Assembly: GCA_016191555.1 (NCBI GenBank)
Contig: JACPVX010000008.1
Coordinates: forward strand, 1-64,000
DNA length: 64,000 nucleotides
Reading direction: 5' to 3'
Source: Bacteroidota bacterium
GTDB lineage: Bacteria > Bacteroidota > Bacteroidia > Cytophagales > Cyclobacteriaceae
Shown here: piece by piece, positions 33,003 through 41,946 of the stretch
How positions within the stretch are numbered: position 1 is the stretch's first letter
How the letters are laid out: every line of letters begins with the position of its first letter
Made by a program: the position numbers and the translations under genes
The notes under the pieces: model-generated
Database searches by the model: none
Seen by the model: only the letters and a program-made list of their open reading frames with translations
What the model was told of the DNA's origin: nothing

Positions 33003-36000
33003 TCACTCCACTACCATCTTCTTATAGATAATTTCGTTCCCAACATTAATCCGCAAGACGAACAGGCCGGGTAAGGCATTTGGAAGGTTAACTTCAACGC
33101 CATCGGAGGTGGTAGCGTAGGAGCTTGCCATTTTTCGTCCTGTCATGTCAACTACTTCTATGTCGATGATGGTTTTATTGATTATGATATGAAATTTACC
33201 GCTCGTAGGGTTTGGATAAATGTCTATAGCTATGGCTTCGTTATTGACGGATGTGATTAGATCGGCATGCCATAGACTTTTCAATGTTTCGATTTCATCT
33301 GGCGAAAGAGATTTGTTATAAATCCGGACTTCGTCTAAGGTGCCTCGTAAATAATAATTAGTGGTGTTAACATCTTTCTTTCCAAAAGAAATTGATTTAC
33401 CCGTTTTCAATATAAGTCCGGAATGGTTGGAGAAAGCATCCAGTACTCCGTCCAGGTAAAGCTCCATGGAATAGCCTGAGTAAGCTACGGTAACATGATA
33501 GAAAGTATTTAATTGCAGAGGCAGTGAGCTATCTAAATCTTTGATTCCATTGACGGTCTTTACCGACCACCGAAGTTTCTTATCCGGTGTCATCGAGATT
33601 TTCCAGCGCTCCTCCCAACTACCATGCGAGAGAATAAATGTTTCTTGTGGCACAGCTACTAATTTAATCCAACACGAAAGTGTTATCTGATTTTCAAAGT
33701 TGAGCGCGGTATTGTTACTGACAGATATAAGATCAGAAGATGAAGAGAAGAGATATGCTTTGTTGGCTTCGCCTCGCGCATCAAGCGTGAGTTTAGCATT
33801 TTCCAGCACGCCATTGTAGTCATTTCCGCTATAGTCCAGCACATTCCCGTCCAGCGGATAATAGGCGAGAGGTGTCGTAGTTACCGTACTTGTTTTTTTA
33901 ATCAGCACCTTCTTTGTTCCAGTGGCTTTTAATCCATCGGAATTAGTTACCTCGCATACGATATCATAGAGACCTTCATCGGCAGGGGCTTGCCAATTAG
34001 CCGATGAATTAATGGTGTTGGTGATTGTGCCTTGCGTAACGATCCACTTGTAAACCAGTGTTCCACCTGATTTATTGGTAGCATTACATGTGAGCAACGC
34101 TGTTTGTGTCGTGTAATAAAATTTATGATCGCTTATAATTTCTGTAACAACCGGAGGTGTTGGTATATGCTCGACCACTTTTACAGACAGACTATCTTTT
34201 ATCGTTGTGGCGCCCGTCTCCACTTTCAAAACGATGGAGTAAGGTCCTGCCACTTGTGGTGCCGTCCATGTAAACGCATTGGTAGCAGATGTTTGAGTTA
34301 AAACACCATTCACAAACCAACTATACGTAGCGCTGGGAGCGTTTTCAATTTTGGTATAAACGGGAACGGATTGATTAAATTCCACCACACTATCTTTGAC
34401 GGCAATTGATTTGATAAGAGGTTTCGCTGTGTAATCGTATCCATAATGATAATCTACAATTTGATTGCCGAGTACTAATCGGTTTCCGGAAATGGTGGGC
34501 ACGGATCCTTGTGGAAGATAAACCAACAATCGGGCTTCATTTGCTGGCAGATTGATTGATGTGTTTCCGGTTGCATTTGCCTGAATGATTGTTTCAGAAA
34601 GTGCATCGTAGATTTCGTAGGTCTTGGTACCAAGCGATAATGTAATTTGCTTCGCAGTAGCATGAGGATTATAGGTCAAATAAGAAGGGAAGGAAGCGGT
34701 TGTAAAAAAGTCTGTCTTGTTGACATCGAGCAAAAGAATTCCCGCCACATCCGTTGTGTCCACTAACGCGGCCAAGTATCCTACGCTCGATGATCCATAA
34801 AGCCCCAGATTGGTTTGGGCCCATCCATTTACTTTCGCGTCTCCGGTGGCATACAATTTTCTTCCGCTGCTGTTTTCTTTTAATGCTTCATAGGCAATGA
34901 CTGAGTTCGGATCATTTGCTGAACTCCACAAAAAATCATCTTGACTGGCTGAAGGAAGATATTTTGAATAAAAGAATCGACTCGCATTGGACAGATTCAG
35001 TATCCATTTACCAATAGCCTTTGCAAAGCGTTTGTCATATTTTACTAATGGCACGAAGGCAGCCGCTTGCTGAAATCCATTCAGTGCAAACGCATAATCA
35101 TTTCCTGCATCATTGGCTTCACCAATAAGTCCTGAAACATTCGATCCATTCCAGGTGCCAACAATAGTGCCCCAGCCGCGCAACGAACCGCGATCAAAAC
35201 TCCAACTCAGCATTTTTGCAATATCATAATTGGTTCCTACTTCCGCATTCATTTTCGCAGCGATGAACGTTCCATAAGGCAGTTGTAATTCGTATGATGG
35301 ATTGCTGGTTAATCCGGACAGAAAGTCCATGGATTGTTTTGCGCCCGTTAAATATTTTTTGTTGCCGGTTTTTATCCAGGCATGATATAAAATCCACGAG
35401 ATCGCGCCTGCTGCTTCCGGTTCAATCACTCCGTTTGCATTGGGCGTCAGGGCCAGTAAATCAAAGGCGCGGTAATTCATTTGAGGAACAGTCCACGGAG
35501 TGGCCGATGCGCCCATGGTTTGCACTGCTTGCAGCCATCGATCGGCAACGCTTATAAATTGTGTTGAGAAATCAGTTGTTGTCGGGTATTGAGCATATAG
35601 TTGATAAAAGAAAACGTTCGGCATGACATCGTACCACCAATCATTTCCACTGGAGGTAGCGTATCCATTCAGATACACGTTTTGTTGATTGGCTTTGTTA
35701 AAAAAATCTTTCGCATTGATTACCCAATTGATTCCTGCCTGATTGGATTTATCGATGCCCATCAGCGTAGCACCTACGAGTGATGGAATAATATTGATGG
35801 CTTCCGCCTGATTTCCGGATGAAGAGCTGCCCACATACGTATCGAGGAGAATGGGTTGAAGAGTGGGGTAATTTACTCCGCCTGCTTTTTGTTTAAGCAC
35901 CGGAAAATATTGCCCGGATGCGGAAGTATTATAGATGAATTGATCGTATTGAATGGCTACTTGTTTCCAATTGCGCATCTGATAAGGTGATGGCAGGTTG

Positions 36001-36152
36001 GGCATTTGTTGAATGCGCGCCAGATCGAGTTGCCCCGTTTGCGCGCTGCTTGAGTACGTGAATAAGCTAAGTAACAGCAATAACATACCTGCCATCGGCT
36101 GAGTCCAATTCGTGGAAAATGAAATCATGTATTTAAGTAAATAGCTTTTCAT
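33003..36152 (-). CDS. Secreted helical-barrel protein with PKD-like, LamG and T9SS domains
   Basis: About 1049 residues; ATG 36152 (MKSYLLKY) is preferred over an earlier start at 36188. Order: signal peptide (MLLLLLSLFTYSSSAQ); residues ~45-560, an alpha-helical domain with MPNLPSPYQMRNWKQVA, LVGATLMGIDKSNQAG, WWYDVMPNVFFYQLYAQYP, MNAEVGTNYDIAKMLSW, NDYAFALNGFQQAAAFVPL, AIGKWILNLSNASRFFY and a small beta domain; two PKD/Ig-like modules (~590-760); a LamG domain (~775-960, starting LAYYPLDGNVLDYSGNDYNG); and a T9SS type A sorting tail (IYPNPTSGKF). The helical domain is paralogous to 41947-43761. I do not recognise its family; it resembles (alpha/alpha)6 glycosidases in layout. As the last gene of the SusCD operon it is probably a cell-surface glycan-binding or -cleaving enzyme. 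Confidence 0.72.
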   Translation of the reverse strand: MKSYLLKYMISFSTNWTQPMAGMLLLLLSLFTYSSSAQTGQLDLARIQQMPNLPSPYQMRNWKQVAIQYDQFIYNTSASGQYFPVLKQKAGGVNYPTLQPILLDTYVGSSSSGNQAEAINIIPSLVGATLMGIDKSNQAGINWVINAKDFFNKANQQNVYLNGYATSSGNDWWYDVMPNVFFYQLYAQYPTTTDFSTQFISVADRWLQAVQTMGASATPWTVPQMNYRAFDLLALTPNANGVIEPEAAGAISWILYHAWIKTGNKKYLTGAKQSMDFLSGLTSNPSYELQLPYGTFIAAKMNAEVGTNYDIAKMLSWSFDRGSLRGWGTIVGTWNGSNVSGLIGEANDAGNDYAFALNGFQQAAAFVPLVKYDKRFAKAIGKWILNLSNASRFFYSKYLPSASQDDFLWSSANDPNSVIAYEALKENSSGRKLYATGDAKVNGWAQTNLGLYGSSSVGYLAALVDTTDVAGILLLDVNKTDFFTTASFPSYLTYNPHATAKQITLSLGTKTYEIYDALSETIIQANATGNTSINLPANEARLLVYLPQGSVPTISGNRLVLGNQIVDYHYGYDYTAKPLIKSIAVKDSVVEFNQSVPVYTKIENAPSATYSWFVNGVLTQTSATNAFTWTAPQVAGPYSIVLKVETGATTIKDSLSVKVVEHIPTPPVVTEIISDHKFYYTTQTALLTCNATNKSGGTLVYKWIVTQGTITNTINSSANWQAPADEGLYDIVCEVTNSDGLKATGTKKVLIKKTSTVTTTPLAYYPLDGNVLDYSGNDYNGVLENAKLTLDARGEANKAYLFSSSSDLISVSNNTALNFENQITLSCWIKLVAVPQETFILSHGSWEERWKISMTPDKKLRWSVKTVNGIKDLDSSLPLQLNTFYHVTVAYSGYSMELYLDGVLDAFSNHSGLILKTGKSISFGKKDVNTTNYYLRGTLDEVRIYNKSLSPDEIETLKSLWHADLITSVNNEAIAIDIYPNPTSGKFHIIINKTIIDIEVVDMTGRKMASSYATTSDGVEVNLPNALPGLFVLRINVGNEIIYKKMVVE

Positions 36153-36219
36153 AATGGAAAGAAAAAAGAGGATGGCAACCAATACCATCCTCTTATGTTT
36201 GCAAATAGTTAAGATCTAA

Positions 36220-37308
36220 TTAAGGTTTCTCAAGATCGTAGATACTTGTTATTTGTGCTTCGGTCAGCACGGTTTTGTAAATACGTACTTCATCCAGATA
36301 TCCGTGCAAGTAACCACCCCACGCTGCAGGGATGATATGGTAATCGGCATTGCCCACCACATCAAAATTGGTTCCATTCGGATCAGATGAATACTTGTCA
36401 GAAGGGAAATCGCAACCTAACACCAAATTAAAGGTGGGTGTAATTGCTTTCGCTGCATTGGGAGTATCAGTCCATGTTTTTACTAATATACCATTGATAT
36501 AAAATTTCATTTCTCCGGCTTTGTAAGTAGTCACTAAATGATACCATGCATCCAAACCGATGGCGATGCCAGCATCACGATCGTATGTTCCACCGCTGTG
36601 GCCCATTGATAAAAACGGAACGTTTCCATCTTGCACTTCAAACTTATAACCTAACCATGATTGCAAACCAATGAAACGGTTATTGCGTTTTTCTTTCAGT
36701 TTCACCCAAACAGAGAATGACATGGCAGGTTGATTGAATGCCGTGTTGTAAGGAATCTCTACATTGGCACCTTTATCCAATAGAAGTGCTTTACCGGACA
36801 CTCCATAGCGGTCAGTTCCCAGTGCAGCCACACCACCACCAGCAGGTAGTAAGTTTGCATTACCCACTTTAATAGCTCCATCACGGTTATTTCCGGAATA
36901 GTCTTTCACGACCGTTCCTGCCGCAGTAGAAGTGAGTTGATCGAATGTCCATTGACCAACTAAGTTAGTCGGGTCGATGGGTGTCACAATCTTTGTTCCA
37001 TAAAGCGCGATCGCAGCGTTCAAATTGGAAACGGCTCCCAGTACCGATGCTTTCGATGCTTCGGGAAGATCTTTAATTACTTGGGCTACGGTCACTGCAT
37101 TGGAAAGAGCAGCTTGAGATCCGCGCTGATAGTTTCCTGTTCCCACACCTTCAAAGGTGGTCGTGAGCAACGTGTTAGCAGATGCGATAGCCGTGGTCAG
37201 TGCCGATTTGTCGACAACCACTGCCGGGTCATCTTTTGAGCAGGAGGCAACGAACGCTGCACTCAGCAGCGCGATGCCTACAATAAAAGTTACTTTTTTT
37301 GTTTTCAT
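36220..37308 (-). CDS. LamG domain surface lipoprotein (SusE/F position)
   Basis: 362 residues with a lipoprotein signal (IALLSAAFVASCSKDD). Residues ~33-105 are a FIVAR-like three-helix segment (LTTAIASANTLLTTTFEGVG; SVLGAVSNLNAAIALYG). Residues ~115-360 are a LamG/concanavalin-like sandwich: LVGQWTFDQLTSTAAGTVVK, DYSGNNRDGAI, MSFSVWVKLKEKRNNRFIGL, AWYHLVTTYKAGEMKFYING and LHGYLDEVRIYKTVLTEAQI. It lies directly after SusD, where surface glycan-binding proteins (SusE/SusF type) are normally encoded, so carbohydrate binding outside the cell is the likely role. It shares LamG motifs with the next gene (33003-36152). Function inferred from position and fold. Confidence 0.8.
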   Translation of the reverse strand: MKTKKVTFIVGIALLSAAFVASCSKDDPAVVVDKSALTTAIASANTLLTTTFEGVGTGNYQRGSQAALSNAVTVAQVIKDLPEASKASVLGAVSNLNAAIALYGTKIVTPIDPTNLVGQWTFDQLTSTAAGTVVKDYSGNNRDGAIKVGNANLLPAGGGVAALGTDRYGVSGKALLLDKGANVEIPYNTAFNQPAMSFSVWVKLKEKRNNRFIGLQSWLGYKFEVQDGNVPFLSMGHSGGTYDRDAGIAIGLDAWYHLVTTYKAGEMKFYINGILVKTWTDTPNAAKAITPTFNLVLGCDFPSDKYSSDPNGTNFDVVGNADYHIIPAAWGGYLHGYLDEVRIYKTVLTEAQITSIYDLEKP

Positions 37309-37357
37309 ACTTGTTTAGTTTAATTATTAATTGTGTTTAGAAATGGATGATATACTA

Positions 37358-38857
37358 CTACTCTTTGATAAATGGATTGGTATCTAATTCAGATTGTGGA
37401 ATGGGGAAGTAGCGATGCTTATCGAATACAAAACCGGTTCCAGCCAAGGAATTTTCTGCTACTACTTTTCCATAGCGCATCAAATCAAAAAAACGATGAA
37501 ACTCGAAGCCGAACTCCACACGTCTTTCATGGCGGATTGCGTCTGTAACGATTGGTTGTGATGTGCTAATCACATCGGGCAATAATCCACTCGGTATGAC
37601 TCCAAAGCCGATTTGATCTTTGTCGTACAAATAGCTTTCTCTCGCTCGTTTGCGCACCGCATTGAGTGGTACCAACGCCTCGCTAGTTCTATTCAAGGCA
37701 TTCAACGCTTCGGCTTTCATGAGCAGAATATCAGCATAGCGCAGATAAACATAATTCAAGCTCGCATCGCCCGGATTCGGATCTACCTGCTTCTTAGGTT
37801 GACAATGTTTCTTTTGCAAAAATCCGGTAGGTGACCAGGGTGGTGAATTGGAATTGGGCGGATTAAAATCTTCCCCATTAATCCATTTTTGTCCATCGCG
37901 ACCAACGGTGTAATCGAGACGAGGATCAACTACATTACCAGCCGTTGTTTCAAATTCGTTGACAAAGTTTTGAAGAGGCACGTTGAAGAAATAGCCGTTG
38001 TCTTTGGCAGGAGAGAAGTATTGATTGAGGTAGCTGCCCAGCTTTGGATCTTGTAATCGAAGGTGTTGAATTTCAAATAGTGATTCGGAATTGTTTTGTG
38101 TGGAGTCGAGGAAATTGTTTTTATAAACTTTTTCCAGGCTGTAAAGTCCCAACGCATCAACAGCTGCGATTGCTACCAATGCATCGGCATATTTCTCTTG
38201 ATAGATATAGGTCTTTGCCAACAAACCCCACGCTGCGCCTTGTGTAGCGCGCCCCACATCTACGCTTACTTTTTCGAGATCAACAGTAGCTTCGGTTAAA
38301 TCTTTTTCAATTTGAGCATACACTAAGTTAACTGGCGATTTGGCTTTATTGATCTCGTCCTGATTTATGGGAGGATTGAGTTTGATAGGGACGGAGCCAA
38401 ATACATTTACCAGATTGAAGTAGAGATAGGCGCGTATAAATTTGGCTTCCGCCAAAATTCGCTTCTTGGTAACGGCATCCATTTCAATGGAGGGCACATA
38501 GTATAAAACATAATTTGCCCGAGAGATACCTTCATAGTATCGCTTCCAGAATTTCTCTAATGAGGCATTGTTGCGCGCGTAGGTAAACTCATCAATAAAC
38601 TGAATGTCGCTCTGATCGCCTGACAATCCACCTTTGGTAGCATCGTCAGAGGCCACATCGCCAAACACCCACAAGTTGTTATCGGTGGAAGCAAAAGTGA
38701 TCGCGTTGTAGACACCTGCTATCGCCAGTTTGGCATGCGCTTCTGTTTTATAGAATGTGGCATTTGAATACGTGCCTTGAAGTGGCTCCTCCAAAAAGTC
38801 GGAGCACGAGGTGGCGACTAGTACTACTGTAAAAAGTATTTTGATTCTGTTTTTCAT
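37358..38857 (-). CDS. SusD/RagB family nutrient-binding outer-membrane lipoprotein
   Basis: 499 residues: lipoprotein signal (FTVVLVATSCSDFLEEP), the N-terminal SusD segment (YKTEAHAKLAIAGVYNAITF), helical TPR scaffold (ILAEAKFIRAYLYFNLVNVF with the family's typical RA-YF-L-G pattern; AAWGLLAKTYIYQEKYADAL) and the C-terminal block (YLRYADILLMKAEALNALN; IRHERRVEFGFEFHRFFDLM; HRYFPIPQSELDTNP). SusD proteins cap the SusC transporter and capture glycan fragments at the cell surface. It directly follows SusC (12-nt gap), so the two are co-transcribed and form the import complex of this locus. Confidence 0.95.
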   Translation of the reverse strand: MKNRIKILFTVVLVATSCSDFLEEPLQGTYSNATFYKTEAHAKLAIAGVYNAITFASTDNNLWVFGDVASDDATKGGLSGDQSDIQFIDEFTYARNNASLEKFWKRYYEGISRANYVLYYVPSIEMDAVTKKRILAEAKFIRAYLYFNLVNVFGSVPIKLNPPINQDEINKAKSPVNLVYAQIEKDLTEATVDLEKVSVDVGRATQGAAWGLLAKTYIYQEKYADALVAIAAVDALGLYSLEKVYKNNFLDSTQNNSESLFEIQHLRLQDPKLGSYLNQYFSPAKDNGYFFNVPLQNFVNEFETTAGNVVDPRLDYTVGRDGQKWINGEDFNPPNSNSPPWSPTGFLQKKHCQPKKQVDPNPGDASLNYVYLRYADILLMKAEALNALNRTSEALVPLNAVRKRARESYLYDKDQIGFGVIPSGLLPDVISTSQPIVTDAIRHERRVEFGFEFHRFFDLMRYGKVVAENSLAGTGFVFDKHRYFPIPQSELDTNPFIKE

Positions 38858-38869
38858 TCTGTTGACTTT

Positions 38870-41800
38870 TTAGAATGTTAAGTTGACTCCAATATTGTAC
38901 GAGCGCGCAGCGGGATACGTACCCCAGTCCAATCCTGCCGAACCATCACCTTGCCCTGCCGCGTTATTGCTCACCGTCATCTCCGGATCGAGGCCTTGGT
39001 AGTTTGTGATAGTAAGAAGATTCACACCCGAGATGTAAATCCTCGCGGCAGAAAAGCCATATTTAGTTAGTGCGTTTTTAGGAAGCGTGTATCCTATCTG
39101 CACATTCTTTAAGCGTGTATAAGATCCGTCTTCTAAAAAGCGTGTAGAATAACGCGTGTTGTTACCGGAGGCATCCCACGATGCACGTGGGAATTGATTG
39201 CTTGTTCCCGGACCCGTCCAATGATTTTCAAAGTAGCGTTGTGTTACATTGAACGGACGATAGAATCCTTCAATATCGCGATTCAACACCGAGAAGATTT
39301 TCTGACCGTAAGCGCCTTGAAAGAAAATGGACATATCCCAATTTTTGTAATTGAGATTTACATTCAAGCCAGCTGTAAGTGTTGGTATAGGGCTGCCCAC
39401 GTGCGTGCGATCTCTTCCATCAATCAACCCATCTTCGTTTTGATCCTTGAATTTTACATCGCCCGGTTGAATGCCGGTGCCTTGGTACGCGTGTGTGAAG
39501 ATGTCCGTATTGTTTTGGAAAATACCTTCCATCTCATAGAGATAAAATGATCCGATCGGAAAACCTTTCTCGGTTAAGGTAATTCGGTCGGAGCCGATGG
39601 CGCCATTGGGGATAGATGGATTCACATCCAAAACTTCGTTCTTCAACGTGGCCGCATTGGCACTTATAGAGTAACTAAAGTCGCGTACTTTGTTGGCGTA
39701 GTTAAGCACCAATTCAATGCCACTGTTTCTTACTTGTCCATTGTTCACCCAGATGAAGTGAGCGAATCCGGAATTGTCTGCGCCCGAGGAAGAAGCGATG
39801 GGCTGCCGAACCAGAAGATCAGAAGTTGTTTTATTGAAGTAATCTACAGAAGCAGAAAATTTCCCATCCCAAAGTTCAAGATCAACACCCACATTGAACT
39901 GTTGGCTAGTTTCCCATTTGATTTTACTATTTCCTAATCCGGCTACAGCATATCCTGCAGTGCGCGTACTTCCAAAAGGATAATTGTAGCCAGCATTGAT
40001 AGCATCCGAATATGCATAATTGGGAATCTCCTGATTTCCAATAGCGCCATAGCCCGCTCGTAAGAGCAGTCGGTTTATTGTTTTGTTCGTAACGAGAAAA
40101 GATTCTTTATCAATTCGCCAACCTAAAGAGCCTGCATAAAATGTACCCCATCTGTTTTCAGAACCAAAACGTGAAGAGCCGTCTCTGCGGAATGTGGCGG
40201 AGATCAGATACTTTTCTTGATAATCATAATTCGCTTTTAAGAAGTAGGAGAGAAGCGAACTTCCATTTTTATTTTCTTGTACTGTTTTTTGTCCGCGGCC
40301 ATTTCCTAAGAATGTTAATGCAGTAGTTTGGTCAGCAAAATCTTTTTCGGTGGCGAACAAACTATAGTTTTTTATTTTGATAGCCTCCATGCCGGCTAAG
40401 AGCGTGACGTTTTGTTCACCAAAGGTTTTGGAATAGGTAGCGAAATTGCTGAACGTGGTTGTTTCGGTATTCACATCGGAAACAGATAATTGATTGATGC
40501 CATTGATACGGCCGCCTGTTCCCCAGTTGCGATCAAATCTTCGCTGGTTAGAATTGGTTAAGTCAAGTCCAAAATTGGAGGTGAACTTCAATCCTCTCAG
40601 CAGTGTGAGCTCAATAAAGAATTTTCCAAACAGGCGATTCGATATCAGTTGATTGTTGTTAAAGGCCAACATCCCCACCGGATTGTAACCATCTCCAAAA
40701 AAGTCAAAGCGATCCGGTTTGTCCGTGAAGTTTCCACTGGCATCATAGATAGGAATGGCCGGTGTCCGAAAGAATGCGTAGCGAATAACGCTTCCACCAT
40801 TTCCACCGGCACCATCACCGGAGCTACCAATTAAATCGGTAGTCGACTTGCTGATATTAATATTAACTCCTGTGCGCAGCCAACTCTTTACTTCCGAATC
40901 GATGTTGATGCGCGTACTGATGCGATTGAACTGACTGGACTTAATAATTCCCTGCTGGTCAAAGTAATTTCCTGAAATAAAGTAATGCGTTTTTCCTTCG
41001 CCTCCGGAAATGGAAAGACTATGCGATTGCAAAATCCCTTTTCGTAAGATGGCATCGATTTGATTGACATTCGGAAGCGTTGCCGCCAAAGCATCTGGAA
41101 TCAACGGTCTTAGCAGCAAAGGATTTTTGCCAACATTATCATTGGTTGCCGCTTCATTATAAATGCTGACGTACTCTTTTGTATCCGCCATGGCAATCGT
41201 GCGGCTTGGCTCTTGCACTCCCACCTGACTGCTAAATTGAATTTGAGTTTTCGCACTGCTACCTGTTTTCGTTGTAACAATCACTACGCCATTGGCTGCG
41301 CGCGAACCATACACTGCCGTGGCGCCTGCATCTTTGAGTACCGTAATGCTGGCAATATCTTGTGTGGCAATGTTGTTAATATCTTGTGTAGGCACACCAT
41401 CGACCACATAAAGAGGACTATTGCCGCTATTGATGGAGCCTGCTCCCCGAATTCGCACCGCCACACCTTCGCCCGGTGCTCCGGTATTTTGTGTGACCAC
41501 CACACCGGGAGCGCGCCCTTGCAAAGCGCCATCGATACTAGGCAATGGAAGCCGACTGATTAAATCGGCACCGACTGTATTGACAGCACCGGTTATCTTT
41601 GCGCGCTCTTGCGCGATGTATCCAACTACGACTACCTCTGATAGCAATTGGAGATCTTCTTCCATGGTAAGATCGTAGGTGGTGCGGTTGCCAATGGGTA
41701 ACTCGAGTGTTTTGTAGCCAATCAGAGAAATGATGAGCATAGATGATTTGTTGTTCTCAGAAACCTCCAATATAAAGGCACCGTCCGCATCGGAGACAGT

Positions 41801-41944
41801 TCCAATGGTAGTACCCTTTACATAGATGTTAGCACCGACCAGCGTTTCTGTTCCGCTTTTTAGTGTCCCTCTGATCACCACTTGTGCCAGCGCGATGCTG
41901 ACGGATGAACAGAGCAGTAATAGCACCAGTAATTGTTTCTTCAT
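38870..41944 (-). CDS. SusC/RagA family TonB-linked outer-membrane transporter
   Basis: 1024 residues, full length. Signal peptide (LLVLLLLCSSVSIALAQ); CarboxypepD_reg domain at ~22-100 (VVIRGTLKSGTETLVGANIY); the SusC signature after it (LSEVVVVGYIAQERAKITGA); plug domain at ~125-235 (ALQGRAPGVVVTQNTGAPGE, VRIRGAGSINSGNSPLYVVD, ITVLKDAGATAVYGSRAANG); and a long beta-barrel ending YPAARSYNIGVNLTF. It imports oligosaccharides using TonB/ExbBD energy and pairs with the SusD encoded next. It starts 2 nt after the stop of the helical-barrel lipoprotein gene, so the operon runs through GH130, MFS, lipoprotein, SusC, SusD, LamG and the T9SS protein. Confidence 0.96.
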   Translation of the reverse strand: MKKQLLVLLLLCSSVSIALAQVVIRGTLKSGTETLVGANIYVKGTTIGTVSDADGAFILEVSENNKSSMLIISLIGYKTLELPIGNRTTYDLTMEEDLQLLSEVVVVGYIAQERAKITGAVNTVGADLISRLPLPSIDGALQGRAPGVVVTQNTGAPGEGVAVRIRGAGSINSGNSPLYVVDGVPTQDINNIATQDIASITVLKDAGATAVYGSRAANGVVIVTTKTGSSAKTQIQFSSQVGVQEPSRTIAMADTKEYVSIYNEAATNDNVGKNPLLLRPLIPDALAATLPNVNQIDAILRKGILQSHSLSISGGEGKTHYFISGNYFDQQGIIKSSQFNRISTRINIDSEVKSWLRTGVNINISKSTTDLIGSSGDGAGGNGGSVIRYAFFRTPAIPIYDASGNFTDKPDRFDFFGDGYNPVGMLAFNNNQLISNRLFGKFFIELTLLRGLKFTSNFGLDLTNSNQRRFDRNWGTGGRINGINQLSVSDVNTETTTFSNFATYSKTFGEQNVTLLAGMEAIKIKNYSLFATEKDFADQTTALTFLGNGRGQKTVQENKNGSSLLSYFLKANYDYQEKYLISATFRRDGSSRFGSENRWGTFYAGSLGWRIDKESFLVTNKTINRLLLRAGYGAIGNQEIPNYAYSDAINAGYNYPFGSTRTAGYAVAGLGNSKIKWETSQQFNVGVDLELWDGKFSASVDYFNKTTSDLLVRQPIASSSGADNSGFAHFIWVNNGQVRNSGIELVLNYANKVRDFSYSISANAATLKNEVLDVNPSIPNGAIGSDRITLTEKGFPIGSFYLYEMEGIFQNNTDIFTHAYQGTGIQPGDVKFKDQNEDGLIDGRDRTHVGSPIPTLTAGLNVNLNYKNWDMSIFFQGAYGQKIFSVLNRDIEGFYRPFNVTQRYFENHWTGPGTSNQFPRASWDASGNNTRYSTRFLEDGSYTRLKNVQIGYTLPKNALTKYGFSAARIYISGVNLLTITNYQGLDPEMTVSNNAAGQGDGSAGLDWGTYPAARSYNIGVNLTF

Positions 41945-41946
41945 AG

